Position numbers and translations under genes: made by a program. Below are positions 1 to 9,681 of a DNA stretch of 64,000 nt, in pieces (within the stretch, counting starts at the first letter, position 1; each line of letters begins with the position of its first letter). The stretch comes from Aureococcus anophagefferens (lineage: Eukaryota > Sar > Pelagophyceae > Pelagomonadales > Pelagomonadaceae), in the NCBI RefSeq assembly GCF_000186865.1, contig NW_008705569.1, positions 687,307 to 751,306 on the forward strand, read 5' to 3'. The notes under the pieces are model-generated. The model had not been told where the DNA came from, did no database searches, and saw nothing but the letters and a program-made list of their open reading frames with translations.

Positions 1-875
1 CTCAAATCCTCCGCGTGCACCGTGAAGACCTCCTTGACGGTCCAGTCCTGCAATTTGATGACGTCGACGCACTCGAGCGTCGACCAGCGCTCCTCGATGC
101 ACACTAAGATCTTCACCTTGGGGCTCTTCTTCGCGATCGCGAGGCACGCCGCGAGGAACGAGCCCGTGCCCGGGAGCGAGTAGAGCGCGTCCGCCGCGAC
201 GACCAAATCGACGGTTTCGTCCGCGACCTCCCGGGGCAGGTCGCCGCTCCACGAGAGATAGGCGCACTTCACGGTCCGTAACTCGTTGGCCAGCGCCGAC
301 GCCCGCAGCCCCTGCAAGATCTCCCTGTGCTTGTCCGTGAGGACGACGCGGAACGCGCCCAGTTTCGCGCACGTGAGCCCCGCGGCGCCGCAGCCCGCGC
401 CGAGCTCGACCTGGGCAGCACAAGAGAGATGCAACGTCGCTTCAACGTGAGTGTTTCGCGCGCACGCGTTCCGGAAAAGCATCCATGCTTCGAGACCGTT
501 CCGAGAGATGATCGCTCGTCCAAAAATCAGCCGAAACGAGTGGAAAACGGCCGAGATATCAGTCTTCAATGTTGGGAATTTCGCTCTCTTTTGCTGCCCT
601 GAGCTCGACGACCGTGCTCTTGTGCACGACGTGGTGGTAGTGGCGGTGGAGCGTCAGGGCGAGCACGTGGCCCGCGGTCCAGCAGACGCCGCCGTGGAGG
701 TGTCCCAGGCCCTCGTACTCGCGGAGCACGAGGTCGTTGCAGTGGATGGGCTGGTAGAACCTAGAGAGTGGTTCGTCATTTTTTCCCGCGACGACGACGA
801 CGCGGGGCCGGACCAGCCCAGCTGGGAGCACCGCGGCCGGTCGCTGCGGTTCTCCGTGTTCAGAGGCTGCGACAT
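1..875 (-). CDS. METTL21/METTL23-type protein methyltransferase, partial (runs off the left edge)
   Basis: Class I SAM-dependent methyltransferase of the lysine-methyltransferase-like group (Methyltransf_16). The SAM-binding motif VELGAGCGAAGL is followed by an acidic loop after strand 2 (VVLTDKH) and by DLVVAADALYS, the usual motif preceding the active-site loop. The C-terminus is missing because the gene runs off the window. My exon model on the minus strand is 875-814, 760-610 and 410-1, with a 53-bp GT-AG intron and a 199-bp intron (411-609) made by an introner element. All junctions keep the frame and rebuild the motif-I strand exactly (TVVEL|GAGCG). The start (MSQPLN) is the ATG that this model reaches in frame. 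The target protein cannot be told from sequence. The first short intron is less certain than the introner intron. Confidence 0.8.
411..601 (-). mobile_element. Introner element, family A, copy 1 (forms an intron)
   Basis: A 191-bp insertion inside the methyltransferase gene. It is flanked by an 8-bp direct repeat, agctcgac (403-410 and 602-609), the expected target-site duplication. The ends are inverted repeats: ctgggcagca on the left against cagggcagca read inward from the right. On the gene strand the element supplies the 3' splice site (CCCAG), while the duplicated target supplies the GT donor, so the whole insert plus one target copy is removed as a 199-bp intron (411-609). It has no coding capacity, so it is a non-autonomous DNA transposon. 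It is clearly related over its whole length to 13375-13560 and 61642-61833. Confidence 0.92.
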
Positions 876-1108
876 CGTGAGAAGCCGGCGCTGCCCCGCG
901 GCCTTGGGAGTTTTTTGCGATGATGCTGCCCTTCACGATCCCTAACCGAGCCAGTTGTGCAGGCCACGCCAGCGCTTGAAGATTCGCCACCGAGTGGCGA
1001 CGTCTCGAGCTTTGCGCTCGTGCAATAGAAGCCTTGCCGAGTTGCCGGCGTAGCTGGCATCCACGAGCGCCGCTAAACAACACTCGACGATGCGCCGCTG
1101 ACGCCAAA

Positions 1109-2158
1109 ATGGCCGAACTGGACGAGTCGAGCGCCGCGACGCGGCCGCCGCCGGAGCGGAGCGACGAAGGCAGCGGCACGAAGCGCCCGCGCGTCGACGA
1201 GGCCCCGAGCGTCGTCGAGGTGCACGTCGCGGCCATGCTGGCGACGCGCACGGGCCCCGAGCGCGCGACGGCGGCGCACGTCGTGAGCCTGCTCCACGTC
1301 GCCGAGGGCGTCGACACCGTCGCTTCCGAGCCGACGGCCGACGGGCGCACGCTCACGCTGCGGAGCGGCCCCTTCTTCCTGCGGCCGGCGACGGCGCCCG
1401 AGGGCCCGCTGCCGCCGGCGTTGTTGTGGTGCTTCGCCTGCCTGGCCTGCGGCGCCGGCGAGGAGCCCGAGGTCACGTTCGACGAGGCGGAGTCGTGCCT
1501 CGACTTCCTGCGGGCGCTCGCGGCGAAGCACGTCGACGGCGAGCGCGCCATCGTCGACGGCGCCATCGACGCCGTCGAGGCCATGATCCGGGATTCCGCG
1601 CCCCTCGACGAGGCGGCGAAGACGGTCCACGTGCTCGCGAACTTCCTCTCGCCCGACGAGTGCGCCGCGGTCGTCGCCGGCGCCGAGGCCCACGCGGCGG
1701 CGCGCGGCGGCTGGACGTCGGCGCGGCACGCGGCGCACGCGACGACGGACGTGCCCGCGGGCGACGTGCCCGGCGTCGCCGACTGGATCTTCGCCGCCGC
1801 GCGGACGCGGCTGCTGCCGCGGTTGGAGGAAGTGTTCGGCCTCGAGGACGCGCTCATCGTCGACGACCTCTTCGTCGCCAAGTACGACGCCGACGGCCAG
1901 CGCGAGCTGCCGGAGCACGAGGACGGGTCGCCCTTCTCCTTCGTCGCGCCGCTCAACGGCGGCGGCGACTTCGACGGCGGCGGCACGCAATTCGTGGACC
2001 TCGACGGCGCGCCCGTCTACCGGCCCGACGCGGGCGACGCGCTCCTCTTCAGCGGCCAGAACCGGCACCGCGGCGTGCCCATCGTGCGGGGCACGCGCTA
2101 CGTGCTCGCGGGCTTCTGCGCCTTCGCCGAGGGCGAGGACGACGAGGCGTCGCCGTGA
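1109..2158 (+). CDS. 2-oxoglutarate/Fe(II)-dependent oxygenase, prolyl-4-hydroxylase type
   Basis: A 349-residue protein whose C-terminal half carries the double-stranded beta-helix signature of 2OG-Fe(II) dioxygenases: an HxD iron ligand pair (EHEDGS), a GGGTQF turn, the distal iron histidine (NRHRGVPI) and a downstream arginine (GTRYVLAGF) placed to bind 2-oxoglutarate. A segment before it (VLANFLSPDECAAVV) matches the start of P4H-like catalytic domains. The N-terminal 150 residues resemble no domain I know. There is no signal peptide, so it is probably cytosolic or nuclear, unlike ER collagen-type P4Hs. Start chosen at the first ATG in frame (MAELDE). The substrate is unknown. Its 3' end converges with that of the acetyltransferase at 2253. 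Confidence 0.85.
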   Translation: MAELDESSAATRPPPERSDEGSGTKRPRVDEAPSVVEVHVAAMLATRTGPERATAAHVVSLLHVAEGVDTVASEPTADGRTLTLRSGPFFLRPATAPEGPLPPALLWCFACLACGAGEEPEVTFDEAESCLDFLRALAAKHVDGERAIVDGAIDAVEAMIRDSAPLDEAAKTVHVLANFLSPDECAAVVAGAEAHAAARGGWTSARHAAHATTDVPAGDVPGVADWIFAAARTRLLPRLEEVFGLEDALIVDDLFVAKYDADGQRELPEHEDGSPFSFVAPLNGGGDFDGGGTQFVDLDGAPVYRPDAGDALLFSGQNRHRGVPIVRGTRYVLAGFCAFAEGEDDEASP

Positions 2159-2252
2159 AGAACCCCGTCGTCGCCGCCGCCGCGCCGTCCGAAGCCAGCT
2201 CTCGTATGTTGTTGTTGCTGTCCAACTACTACCCTCGTATGTAACCTCGCCT

Positions 2253-2912
2253 TTATGTCGCCAGCGCCTTGACCATGTCGTCGCCGCCCCAGCTCGCGTG
2301 GCAGAGGCCGTAGGGCCGGCCCATGACGAAGGTGACGAAGCAGCACGCGACCGCCTCCTCGCAGCAGTCGTGGCGCTTGACCTCGAAGCCGAAGCGCTCG
2401 TAGAGGCGCCGCGCCGGGTTCCCGCGGAGCACGCCGAGGGTGAGAACGGCGCAGCCGCGCGCGCGCGCCGCGGCCTCCATCCAGCGCAGCAGCTTCGTCC
2501 CGACGCCCTTGCCGCGCGCGCCGGCGCTCACGGCGAGGTGCTCGACGTGGAGCTCCCCGCGCTTGCACGTGTGCATGTCGCAGGGGTCGCCGAAGCCCAC
2601 GCCCTGGATCGTGCCGATCACGGCGTCCGTGGCCAAATCGACGGCGACGGCGCTCAGGGTCCGCTTGCTCTCGGGCCACGCGTCGCGCTTCCGCGCGGAC
2701 TCGGGCTGGGACAGGGAGAAGAGGCAGCAGCAGTGCTTGCCGGAGGTGAAGGCGTCGTAGACCTCGTGCTCGGCCGCGTAGCGCGCGGCCGTGAGCGTCT
2801 CGATGCGCACGCCGTCCTCCTCGATGACGAGTTTGGGCACGTCGACGACGACGGCATTGACGGTGATGGGCGGCGCGGCGCCGCCGCGCGACATGGGCGA
2901 CGCGGCTTGCAT
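2253..2912 (-). CDS. GNAT-family N-acetyltransferase
   Basis: A 219-residue protein with a GCN5-related fold. It has the strand GELHVEHLAVSAGARGKGVG, in which RGKGVG is the acetyl-CoA pyrophosphate-binding Q/RxxGxG/A motif, then a helix (LLRWMEAAARARGC) and the typical ending NPARRLYERFGFE (motif B). A cysteine-rich loop (KHCCCLF) and a second cysteine cluster (HDCCEEAVACC) are unusual and might bind metal or form disulfides (inference). It starts at ATG 2912 (MQAASPM); an internal ATG at 2894 is the alternative. It is divergent from the SDR gene at 3137, with about 220 bp between the starts. The substrate is unknown. Confidence 0.82.
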   Translation of the reverse strand: MQAASPMSRGGAAPPITVNAVVVDVPKLVIEEDGVRIETLTAARYAAEHEVYDAFTSGKHCCCLFSLSQPESARKRDAWPESKRTLSAVAVDLATDAVIGTIQGVGFGDPCDMHTCKRGELHVEHLAVSAGARGKGVGTKLLRWMEAAARARGCAVLTLGVLRGNPARRLYERFGFEVKRHDCCEEAVACCFVTFVMGRPYGLCHASWGGDDMVKALAT

Positions 2913-3136
2913 GCTGTTCGTGGCGGCCCTTTGTCGGTTGTCGGTGGGCTCTTTGGGCTCTTCGCGCGACGACGACGACGACGACGAGGCGACTAGTCGT
3001 TTCCCGCGACGCGTTGGCGCGGAATGCGTGCGAGACGACTGCGGAGAGGTCGACGACGACGTCGACGAGGGTGGCGGCGCGGTCCGTGAGGTCGGTTTTG
3101 TCTTCAAAGCTTTTTACCACAGATTTCGCTCTCCCG

Positions 3137-4060
3137 ATGGACCTCCCCAAAGCCAAGCTCTTCGCCGCTGGAGCTGGTCTAGCAGGCCTCATCTGGTTCC
3201 TGAAGCGCAAGAAACAACAAACTTTCGATGCGCACAACAAGACCATCCTCATCACCGGCGCCTCATCCGGCATCGGCCTGTCCATGGCGATCCTCTACGC
3301 CCGGCAAGGCGCCAGGCTCGTGCTCAACGCGCGGTCCGAGGACGCGCTCGCCGCCGCGGAGCGGGCGGTCCTGGACGCGGGCGCCGCCGGCGTCCTCTCC
3401 GTGCGCGGCGACGTCGCCACCGCGGAGGGCCGCGCGGCGCTCGTCGAGAAGACGGCGGACTTTTGCGGCGAGGGCGCGCTGGACCTGCTCGTGCTCAACG
3501 CGGGCATCTCGATGGGCGAGACCGTGGAGGAGCTCGTCGCCGGCGGCGAGGCGGACGCCGTCGCGCGGCGGCTCATGGAGGTGAACTATTTCGGCAGCGT
3601 CGGGGTCCTCGCGCCGCTGCTTCCGCGGCTCTCCCGGGCCGACGCCGTGCGCGTCGTCGGCGTCAACAGCGTCGTCGGCCTCGTCGCGCCGCCGACGCGC
3701 TCGGGCTACGCGGCGTCGAAGATGGCGCTCGGCGGCTTCCTCGACAGCCTCCGCGTCGAGCTCCGCATGGCGGGGAAGCGCGCGGCGATCACGCAGGCGT
3801 ACCCGGGCAACACGGCCACGGGCATCAACGACCGGCGCCTCGGCACGGGCGGGCAGCGGCCCTTGGACTTCCGGGTCGCGATGACGGCCGACGCCGTCGC
3901 GGCGAAGATCGTCGCGGGCGTCGCCGTCGGCGCGCGGGACGTCTACTTCCCCGTGTCGGCGACGTCGTCGCTGCTCAAGGTCCACGCGCTCCGCGTCCTC
4001 AACTGCGTCGCCCCGGCGCTCTGCGACGCGCTCCTCTACGTGCCGGGGAAGAAGAAGTAA
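3137..4060 (+). CDS. Membrane-anchored short-chain dehydrogenase/reductase (DHRS7/11-beta-HSD-like)
   Basis: A classical SDR of 307 residues. An N-terminal hydrophobic helix (residues about 8-22) is followed by a basic KRKK stretch, a type of anchor common in ER SDRs. The cofactor motif TGASSGIG lies near residue 40, with an arginine after strand 2 (NARSEDAL) favouring NADP(H). NAG is seen as VLNAGIS. The catalytic serine is in VNSVVG and the YxxxK pair in YAASKMALGGF. After the active site comes QAYPGNTATGI, the equivalent of the PGxxxT motif. The likely substrate class is lipid or steroid-like alcohols/ketones (inference from the family). Start chosen at ATG 3137 (MDLPKA), since the reading frame upstream has no other ATG. 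Confidence 0.88.
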   Translation: MDLPKAKLFAAGAGLAGLIWFLKRKKQQTFDAHNKTILITGASSGIGLSMAILYARQGARLVLNARSEDALAAAERAVLDAGAAGVLSVRGDVATAEGRAALVEKTADFCGEGALDLLVLNAGISMGETVEELVAGGEADAVARRLMEVNYFGSVGVLAPLLPRLSRADAVRVVGVNSVVGLVAPPTRSGYAASKMALGGFLDSLRVELRMAGKRAAITQAYPGNTATGINDRRLGTGGQRPLDFRVAMTADAVAAKIVAGVAVGARDVYFPVSATSSLLKVHALRVLNCVAPALCDALLYVPGKKK

Positions 4061-4071
4061 GCAAATGCGAA

Positions 4072-7000
4072 TTAGACGCGGTCGAAGGAGCCGCACTCGT
4101 GGATCGCGGTCATGAGCTTGGTGATGAACTCCTCCTCGGAGGCGTACTCGGGGATGTCGACGTGGAAGAAGCACGTGTGCGCCACGGGGAGCGAGTTGGA
4201 CCGGGGCATCGCGCGGACCTGCATCTCGAAGTCGCGGCTCTCCGGCGGCAGCGACGGCGAGCCCGTCGCGAAGACGAGGAACCGGCGCAGCGAGTCCTTG
4301 TCGAACTTGGCGATGGCGCGGTTCAACGCGTCCGGCACGAGCGACGCCTTGGCGAAGCCGACGTACTTGAACTTGGCCAGCACCTTGGACGGCGTCAGGT
4401 CCTCGTCCGCCGCGCACAGCAGGACGCGCCAGTCCGTCGAGCTAAACAATTTCAGGAACGGCGACGCCTCCGGCGAGAGCTCGTGGAGCGCCGCGACGAA
4501 GCCCCGCCGGATCGCGTCCAGGGGCTCCGTGCGGCAGCCGACGAGCGCGTGGCGCACCTTCAAGACGACGAACGAGTGCTTGTTCGCTTCGGTCACCGGC
4601 CGCGACTGCGCCGACGCGTCGACGTCGCTGAAATCCAAACCCCAGTCGCCGCCCAGCGGCGGCGCGTGGCTCAGCATGTACTCGAGCGAGCTCCCGAGCA
4701 CGGGGTCGAACTTCTGCAGGTCCCGGAGCGCCCGGCCGTCGCCCGCCGCCGCGTGCCTCGCGCCGTGCGCCAGATATTTGAAGAGCGACGGCCCGAGGCG
4801 GCTCGGCGCGCCGCAGCCCTCGTAGCAGGCCGTGACCAACGCGCGCCCGAAGGCCTCCAGCCGCTCGACCTTGGCGTGCTTCTCCTTCGGCGTCGGGCTC
4901 TCCGGCATGCGCGCCGGCAGCACGACCTCGCCGCCCGCGTCCTCGAAGAGCCCCGCCTCCGCCTTGAGCGCCGCCTCGAAAAATAAGGCGAACATCTCCG
5001 CCGTCAGCCCGCCCTCGTCGACGCCGGCCTCGCCCGCGAAGGTGACCTTGAGCGGCCGCCGCGTGCCCTGGACCTTCTTGCCCTCCTGGAAGCGCCGCTC
5101 GTTCACCGCCTCTCTCCCGAAGAAGGCCAGCACGTCGTCCACCAGGGCGTCGCCCCGGCGCACCTCGATGACCGCTCGTTCCGCCCGCGACTCGGACCGC
5201 ACGGACGACAGCAGGTCGCGCACGGCCTCCAATTTCGCGTTCGGCCCGACGATGTCGCCGCCGGCGATGTAGCGGTCCATGTACGAGTTCTGGAAGTAGG
5301 GGTGCACGGCCGCGTCCGCCGCCGACGGCCGCTTCGACGCGTCGAGGTCCGTCAGCGCCTCCACCAACCGCCCCAGGTCGTCGTCGCCCGTCCGCGGGAC
5401 CGCGTGGCCCTCCGCCTTCGTCGCGCGGTTCAGCCACGCGAGCACGGCCCCGAAGGCGAACATGTCCGCCTCGCAGGACCCCGCGACCTCGCGGCGCTCG
5501 ACCTCCGGCGCCGCGAAGTCGGCGAGGTCCGCGGCCTCGTCCGCGTCGCCGCCCCATTCCCGCAAAGCTTCGAGCAGGTGCCGCGTCGCGAGCTGCGCCC
5601 TGTCGCCGTCCAGGACGACGACCGTCGACGGGCTCACGTGGCCGTGGACGACGTTGCGGCTGTGGAGCACGAAGAGGCCCGTGAGCACCTGGCGCGCGAC
5701 GGCCTGCACGTGCCACGGCGCGCGCGGCGACGCGCGCGCCCACGCCGCCAGCGAGAACCGCGGCCGCAGGAACTCGAGGTAGATCATGGGCGCGCCGACC
5801 ACGGGGTCCGCGTCGTCGAACGCGCCGCGCAGGCGCAGGGGCGCCCAGCGCGCGGAGACCAACGCGCGCGGCGCGGCCAAGGCGTCGTGCCGCGGCAGAG
5901 CCAGTAAAGCGTCCAATTCCGCCTCGTGCGAGCACCAGCGCCGCTCGTCGTCGCCCTCGTCCAACGCATAGGCCTTCAGCAGCACCTCGTCGCCCGTCGA
6001 CGCGTCGAGGCGCACGAGGTGGCCGCCGCCGCCGCGCTCGGGGCAGCCGGGCGCGGGCTCGTATTCCGTCAGATCGCGCGACGGCGCTCTCAGCCAGTCG
6101 CCCCCGAAGACCTTCGGCGCGCCTCTGGTAGATCCATCCAGGTCGTCGAACGCGTCGCCCCCGTCGAAGGCGCCGCCGAACTCGCCGAGGAGCTTGAGCT
6201 TGCCGATCGAATCGACGATGACGCGCGACGTCCAGGCCAATTCGGGCTGCTCCGTGTAGCAGCAGCGCGCCGCGGCGGCGACGGCTCGGCGCCGGACGCG
6301 CACGGCGCCCGCGAGCTCGGCGTCGAGGGCGTCCACGGCCCGGCGCAGGCCGTCGACGGTCTCCTCCTCCGCCGGGCCCGCGGACGACGGCGACGACGGC
6401 TCGGACCGATTCTCCGCGATGCTCGTGGGCCGGGGCAGCGCGATGCGCGGCGGCTTCTTGGAAGACAGCCTCGCGTCGTCCTTGGGCGGCGCGAAGAGCG
6501 CCGCGACGTCCGGGAAGAGGGGCTTGGGCGCCTCGGGCTCCGCGACCGTCGCGCCGGTCACCAGCGAGAACGACGGCCGCCGCGGGCCCAGGTCCGGCTT
6601 CGCCGGGGGCGCCTCGTCCCGCGGCGGGAACGTCGACGACCGGTGCACGCCCATGGGCGCGTTGAGGCGCCGCGCGCGCCGCGCGCTCTTGTCCAGCGCG
6701 CCGAGCGCGTCCGTCTTCCGGTCCTCGAGCGACAGCACGCGGTCCACGGCGGCGTCCGCCGCGGCGACGAGCGCCGGCCCGCGCCGCGGCAGCGCCGCGG
6801 CCTCGTACCAGGCGTCCCAGCGCTTCGCGCGCTTGCAGAGCGTCCACGCGACGCGCGCGAGGAGCTTCGCGGACCTGTGCGTCGCGCGGCACCGGTGCTC
6901 CCCGGACCGCAACAACTTCCCCTTCAACCGTAGAGCCTCGTCGAGCTCCCGGGGGATGGCCGCGAGCTCCGCGCCGACGGCGCCGTGCGCGTCGAGCTTC

Positions 7001-9393
7001 GCGCGCGCCAGATCGCCGTCCGCGTCCCACGTCGCCGCCGACGACGCGGCGCGCGCGGCCGCGGCGACGTCGACGAGCATGCTGTCGTAGAGGTCCGCGT
7101 CCCCGGTGTCGACGGGCTTCGTCGCCTCGCCCGTGGACAGCGCCCCCGCGCAGAGCGCCGCGGCGGCCGCGGCGCGCGCGCGGAGCGCCTCGCCCAATCG
7201 GCGGAGCGCCGCGTCCGCGTGGCGCCGCGCGGAGTCGGCGCGCTGGGGCCGCGCGCAGTGGCTCGCGAGCTCCTCCGCCACGGCCTCGAAGCCGTCGTCG
7301 CAAAAGTCGCCGTCGATCGACGCGGCGGGCGGCCCCCGCGGCGCCGGCGCCGGGCTCGCGGGCGTATCGGCCATCGACTCGGCGACGGCCGCGCGGAGGC
7401 TGTCGAAGCTCCGCGACGACCGGTCCATGCTCCCGCCGGCCTCGAAGGCGCCCCGCGGCGCCGACTCGACGGCGAGGGACGCGCGGAGCCGCTCGCGCGC
7501 GCCCTCGGCGGCCTCGGACAGCGAGAGCGCGGCGGACTCGAGCAGCGCGAGGCGCCGCTCGGCGACGCGCGCGGCGCCGCGCGCCTTGGCGACGGCGGCC
7601 TTGCGCCGTTCGACCTGGGCCTCTAGCCGCTGGCGGTCGAGGCCGAGGACCGCGATCCTGCGGATGCTGTCGTAGCACGGGTGCACGGCCGAATTCCAGT
7701 CGCCGGAGAGGCCGTCGTCGACGGCCAGCGCCCGCTCGTGGGCCGCGCGCAGCGCTGTGGCCGGGTCGGCGAACTCGCCGCCGCCGTCGTCGTCGCAAAA
7801 GTCCGCGAGGTCGATGTGTTGCTCGCGCTGCGCGCCGCGGCTGCCGCGGCCGCTCGAGTCGGCGTCCTCGAGCGCGTCGAAGAAGGACGAGCAGGACTCG
7901 GCGCGCTCCAGGTTTCCGGACCGGTCCGACGAGCTCCGCGCCGACGGGTCGGGGGCCCTGATGGACGCCGCGCGGTCGTAGCCCGACAGCGAAAACTTCA
8001 AAGAATCCGCGAGCGACGGCCGCGACGCCGCGCGCTGCGGCGACGACGCCGGGCCCGCGGCCTCGGGCGCGCCGTAGAACGTCTCCGGGAACTTGGCGAA
8101 GGCCTTGGTCAGGCGGTTCGCCGCGCGCTCGAGGTTGTAGGACAGGCGGTCCTTGAGTTCGAGTTCCGGCGACGCCGCGATCCGCGCGAGGGACCCGCTC
8201 GACGAGTTCTTCCGCGACAGGGGCGCGGGGCTCGGCGCCGGCTCGTCGAAGGCGACCTTGGCGTCCAGCGCGGCGACGACGGACGAGCCGCGCGTCGCGC
8301 GGCGCACGAGCGCCACGAGCTGCGCGTTCCCCCGCTGGACCTCCTTCAGCGCGGCCCGCAGCTGGTGGAGCTCGGCGACGGCGCCGATGACGGCGCGCAT
8401 GGACACGGAGAGCGGGAGCGACGCGGACGCGCCGGGCGGCGCCGGCGTTTCGGCCGCGGGGACCGTTATTCCGAAGCAGTCCGCGACGACCTCCGTCGTC
8501 GACGCGTCGCCGCCGCTCGACCGCGCCGTCGTCGCGCCGCCGAAGATCAGGAGACCGCCGCCGTGGCGGGCCGCCGCGTGGGCGTGGCGCCGCGGGAGGT
8601 CGAATGCGACGAGGGACCATGCCGCGCCGTCACAGGACGTCCAGCAGTCGCCGAGCGACTCGCTGCCCGACTCGCCGCCGAACAGACACAAGCAGTCGTC
8701 GCCCAGCGCGACCACGGAGTGGCCCCGCCGCGGCGTCCAGGGCGACGACTGGGACACGCGGGCCCAGACGGCGCCGTCGACGCTCGCCCAGACGTCGTTG
8801 CAGACGCCCCGTCCCTCGTAGCCGCCGAGCACGTAGAGCCCCCCACGGAAGGACGCGGCGGCGTGCATGGCCCGCGGGCTCCAGGCCGCCGACGCCGTCA
8901 GCCGCTCCCAGGTCGCGCCGTCCTCCGACGCCCAGCAGTCGTTGCAGTACCCGAACTCGCCGAAGCCGCCGAGGACGACGACGCGGGCCCCGTGCGCGAC
9001 GGCCTCGTGGTGCGTGCGCCCGCACCAGCCCGGCGTCTCCGTGGCGAGTTCGAACGTGCCGCCGCCGTCGCCGCTCCGCCAGACGTCGTGCGTCGTCAGC
9101 CGGTCGCCCGTCGACGCGCCGCCGAGCACGAGCACGGCGCCGCCGAGGCGCACGGCCGCGTGGCCGTCGCGCGGGCCGAAGGGGCTGGCGTCGGCCAGCG
9201 ACCAGCGGAAGGCGCCGCCGCTCGCGTCGCCGACCCAGACCTCCGACGAGCTCCCGGACGCCGACCCGCGCGCGAAGCCGCCGATGAGCAACAGGCGGCC
9301 GTCGCCGAGGCCCACGACCTTGTGCGACCGGCGCGCAGTCCACCGCTCGCCGGCGCTCGTCACGGCGAACATGGACGAGGACCGCGACGCCAT
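4072..9393 (-). CDS. Giant Kelch-pseudokinase-HECT E3 ubiquitin ligase
   Basis: A single uninterrupted frame of 1773 residues. Residues about 1-300 hold Kelch/galactose-oxidase-type blades with repeated GG pairs (LLIGGF, VLVLGGA, VVLGGF, LYVLGGY, LCLFGGE, LLIFGGA). A long low-complexity and partly coiled-coil region follows. Residues about 1100-1370 look like a protein-kinase fold, but the catalytic loop reads VVHGHVSPST instead of HRDxxxxN and no DFG is visible, so it is probably a pseudokinase. Residues about 1400-1773 form a HECT domain, with GVDEGGLTAEMF early and the thioester cysteine in LPVAHTCFFHVDIPEY about 33 residues from the end, as expected. It should transfer ubiquitin to substrates recruited by the propeller (inference). 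The start is ATG 9393 (MASRSS); the frame stays open upstream without another ATG. It converges with the SDR gene. Confidence 0.85.
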   Translation of the reverse strand: MASRSSSMFAVTSAGERWTARRSHKVVGLGDGRLLLIGGFARGSASGSSSEVWVGDASGGAFRWSLADASPFGPRDGHAAVRLGGAVLVLGGASTGDRLTTHDVWRSGDGGGTFELATETPGWCGRTHHEAVAHGARVVVLGGFGEFGYCNDCWASEDGATWERLTASAAWSPRAMHAAASFRGGLYVLGGYEGRGVCNDVWASVDGAVWARVSQSSPWTPRRGHSVVALGDDCLCLFGGESGSESLGDCWTSCDGAAWSLVAFDLPRRHAHAAARHGGGLLIFGGATTARSSGGDASTTEVVADCFGITVPAAETPAPPGASASLPLSVSMRAVIGAVAELHQLRAALKEVQRGNAQLVALVRRATRGSSVVAALDAKVAFDEPAPSPAPLSRKNSSSGSLARIAASPELELKDRLSYNLERAANRLTKAFAKFPETFYGAPEAAGPASSPQRAASRPSLADSLKFSLSGYDRAASIRAPDPSARSSSDRSGNLERAESCSSFFDALEDADSSGRGSRGAQREQHIDLADFCDDDGGGEFADPATALRAAHERALAVDDGLSGDWNSAVHPCYDSIRRIAVLGLDRQRLEAQVERRKAAVAKARGAARVAERRLALLESAALSLSEAAEGARERLRASLAVESAPRGAFEAGGSMDRSSRSFDSLRAAVAESMADTPASPAPAPRGPPAASIDGDFCDDGFEAVAEELASHCARPQRADSARRHADAALRRLGEALRARAAAAAALCAGALSTGEATKPVDTGDADLYDSMLVDVAAAARAASSAATWDADGDLARAKLDAHGAVGAELAAIPRELDEALRLKGKLLRSGEHRCRATHRSAKLLARVAWTLCKRAKRWDAWYEAAALPRRGPALVAAADAAVDRVLSLEDRKTDALGALDKSARRARRLNAPMGVHRSSTFPPRDEAPPAKPDLGPRRPSFSLVTGATVAEPEAPKPLFPDVAALFAPPKDDARLSSKKPPRIALPRPTSIAENRSEPSSPSSAGPAEEETVDGLRRAVDALDAELAGAVRVRRRAVAAAARCCYTEQPELAWTSRVIVDSIGKLKLLGEFGGAFDGGDAFDDLDGSTRGAPKVFGGDWLRAPSRDLTEYEPAPGCPERGGGGHLVRLDASTGDEVLLKAYALDEGDDERRWCSHEAELDALLALPRHDALAAPRALVSARWAPLRLRGAFDDADPVVGAPMIYLEFLRPRFSLAAWARASPRAPWHVQAVARQVLTGLFVLHSRNVVHGHVSPSTVVVLDGDRAQLATRHLLEALREWGGDADEAADLADFAAPEVERREVAGSCEADMFAFGAVLAWLNRATKAEGHAVPRTGDDDLGRLVEALTDLDASKRPSAADAAVHPYFQNSYMDRYIAGGDIVGPNAKLEAVRDLLSSVRSESRAERAVIEVRRGDALVDDVLAFFGREAVNERRFQEGKKVQGTRRPLKVTFAGEAGVDEGGLTAEMFALFFEAALKAEAGLFEDAGGEVVLPARMPESPTPKEKHAKVERLEAFGRALVTACYEGCGAPSRLGPSLFKYLAHGARHAAAGDGRALRDLQKFDPVLGSSLEYMLSHAPPLGGDWGLDFSDVDASAQSRPVTEANKHSFVVLKVRHALVGCRTEPLDAIRRGFVAALHELSPEASPFLKLFSSTDWRVLLCAADEDLTPSKVLAKFKYVGFAKASLVPDALNRAIAKFDKDSLRRFLVFATGSPSLPPESRDFEMQVRAMPRSNSLPVAHTCFFHVDIPEYASEEEFITKLMTAIHECGSFDRV

Positions 9394-9681
9394 GAGGCGC
9401 GCGCGGGCCGCGACGAGGGGCGGTGTTCGCGCCTCTCTCACGCGACTCGGCCCGGAGAGTCGGATGCATCGGAGTGCAGCACCAGTGCAGCACGGTCGAA
9501 TGTCGGCTTCAAGCTGGCGCGCGCGCGCAGGAGATCCGGCAGCGTGGCGATGAACGCCGCGAGTGCACACCACGCGCGGGCCGCTCGACGCGCTCGCTTG
9601 AGTTGGGCCTCGCGTCTTAGAAGGTCCGTTGCCCGCGCGGGGAGGTGGTTCCGCCTCCGCGCGATCTCTTTTTCTGGCGCC

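Noticed and set aside
4442..8620. Long minus-strand frame of 1392 codons
   Set aside because: It is a different frame of the Kelch-HECT gene with Arg/Ala-rich composition and no recognisable motif.
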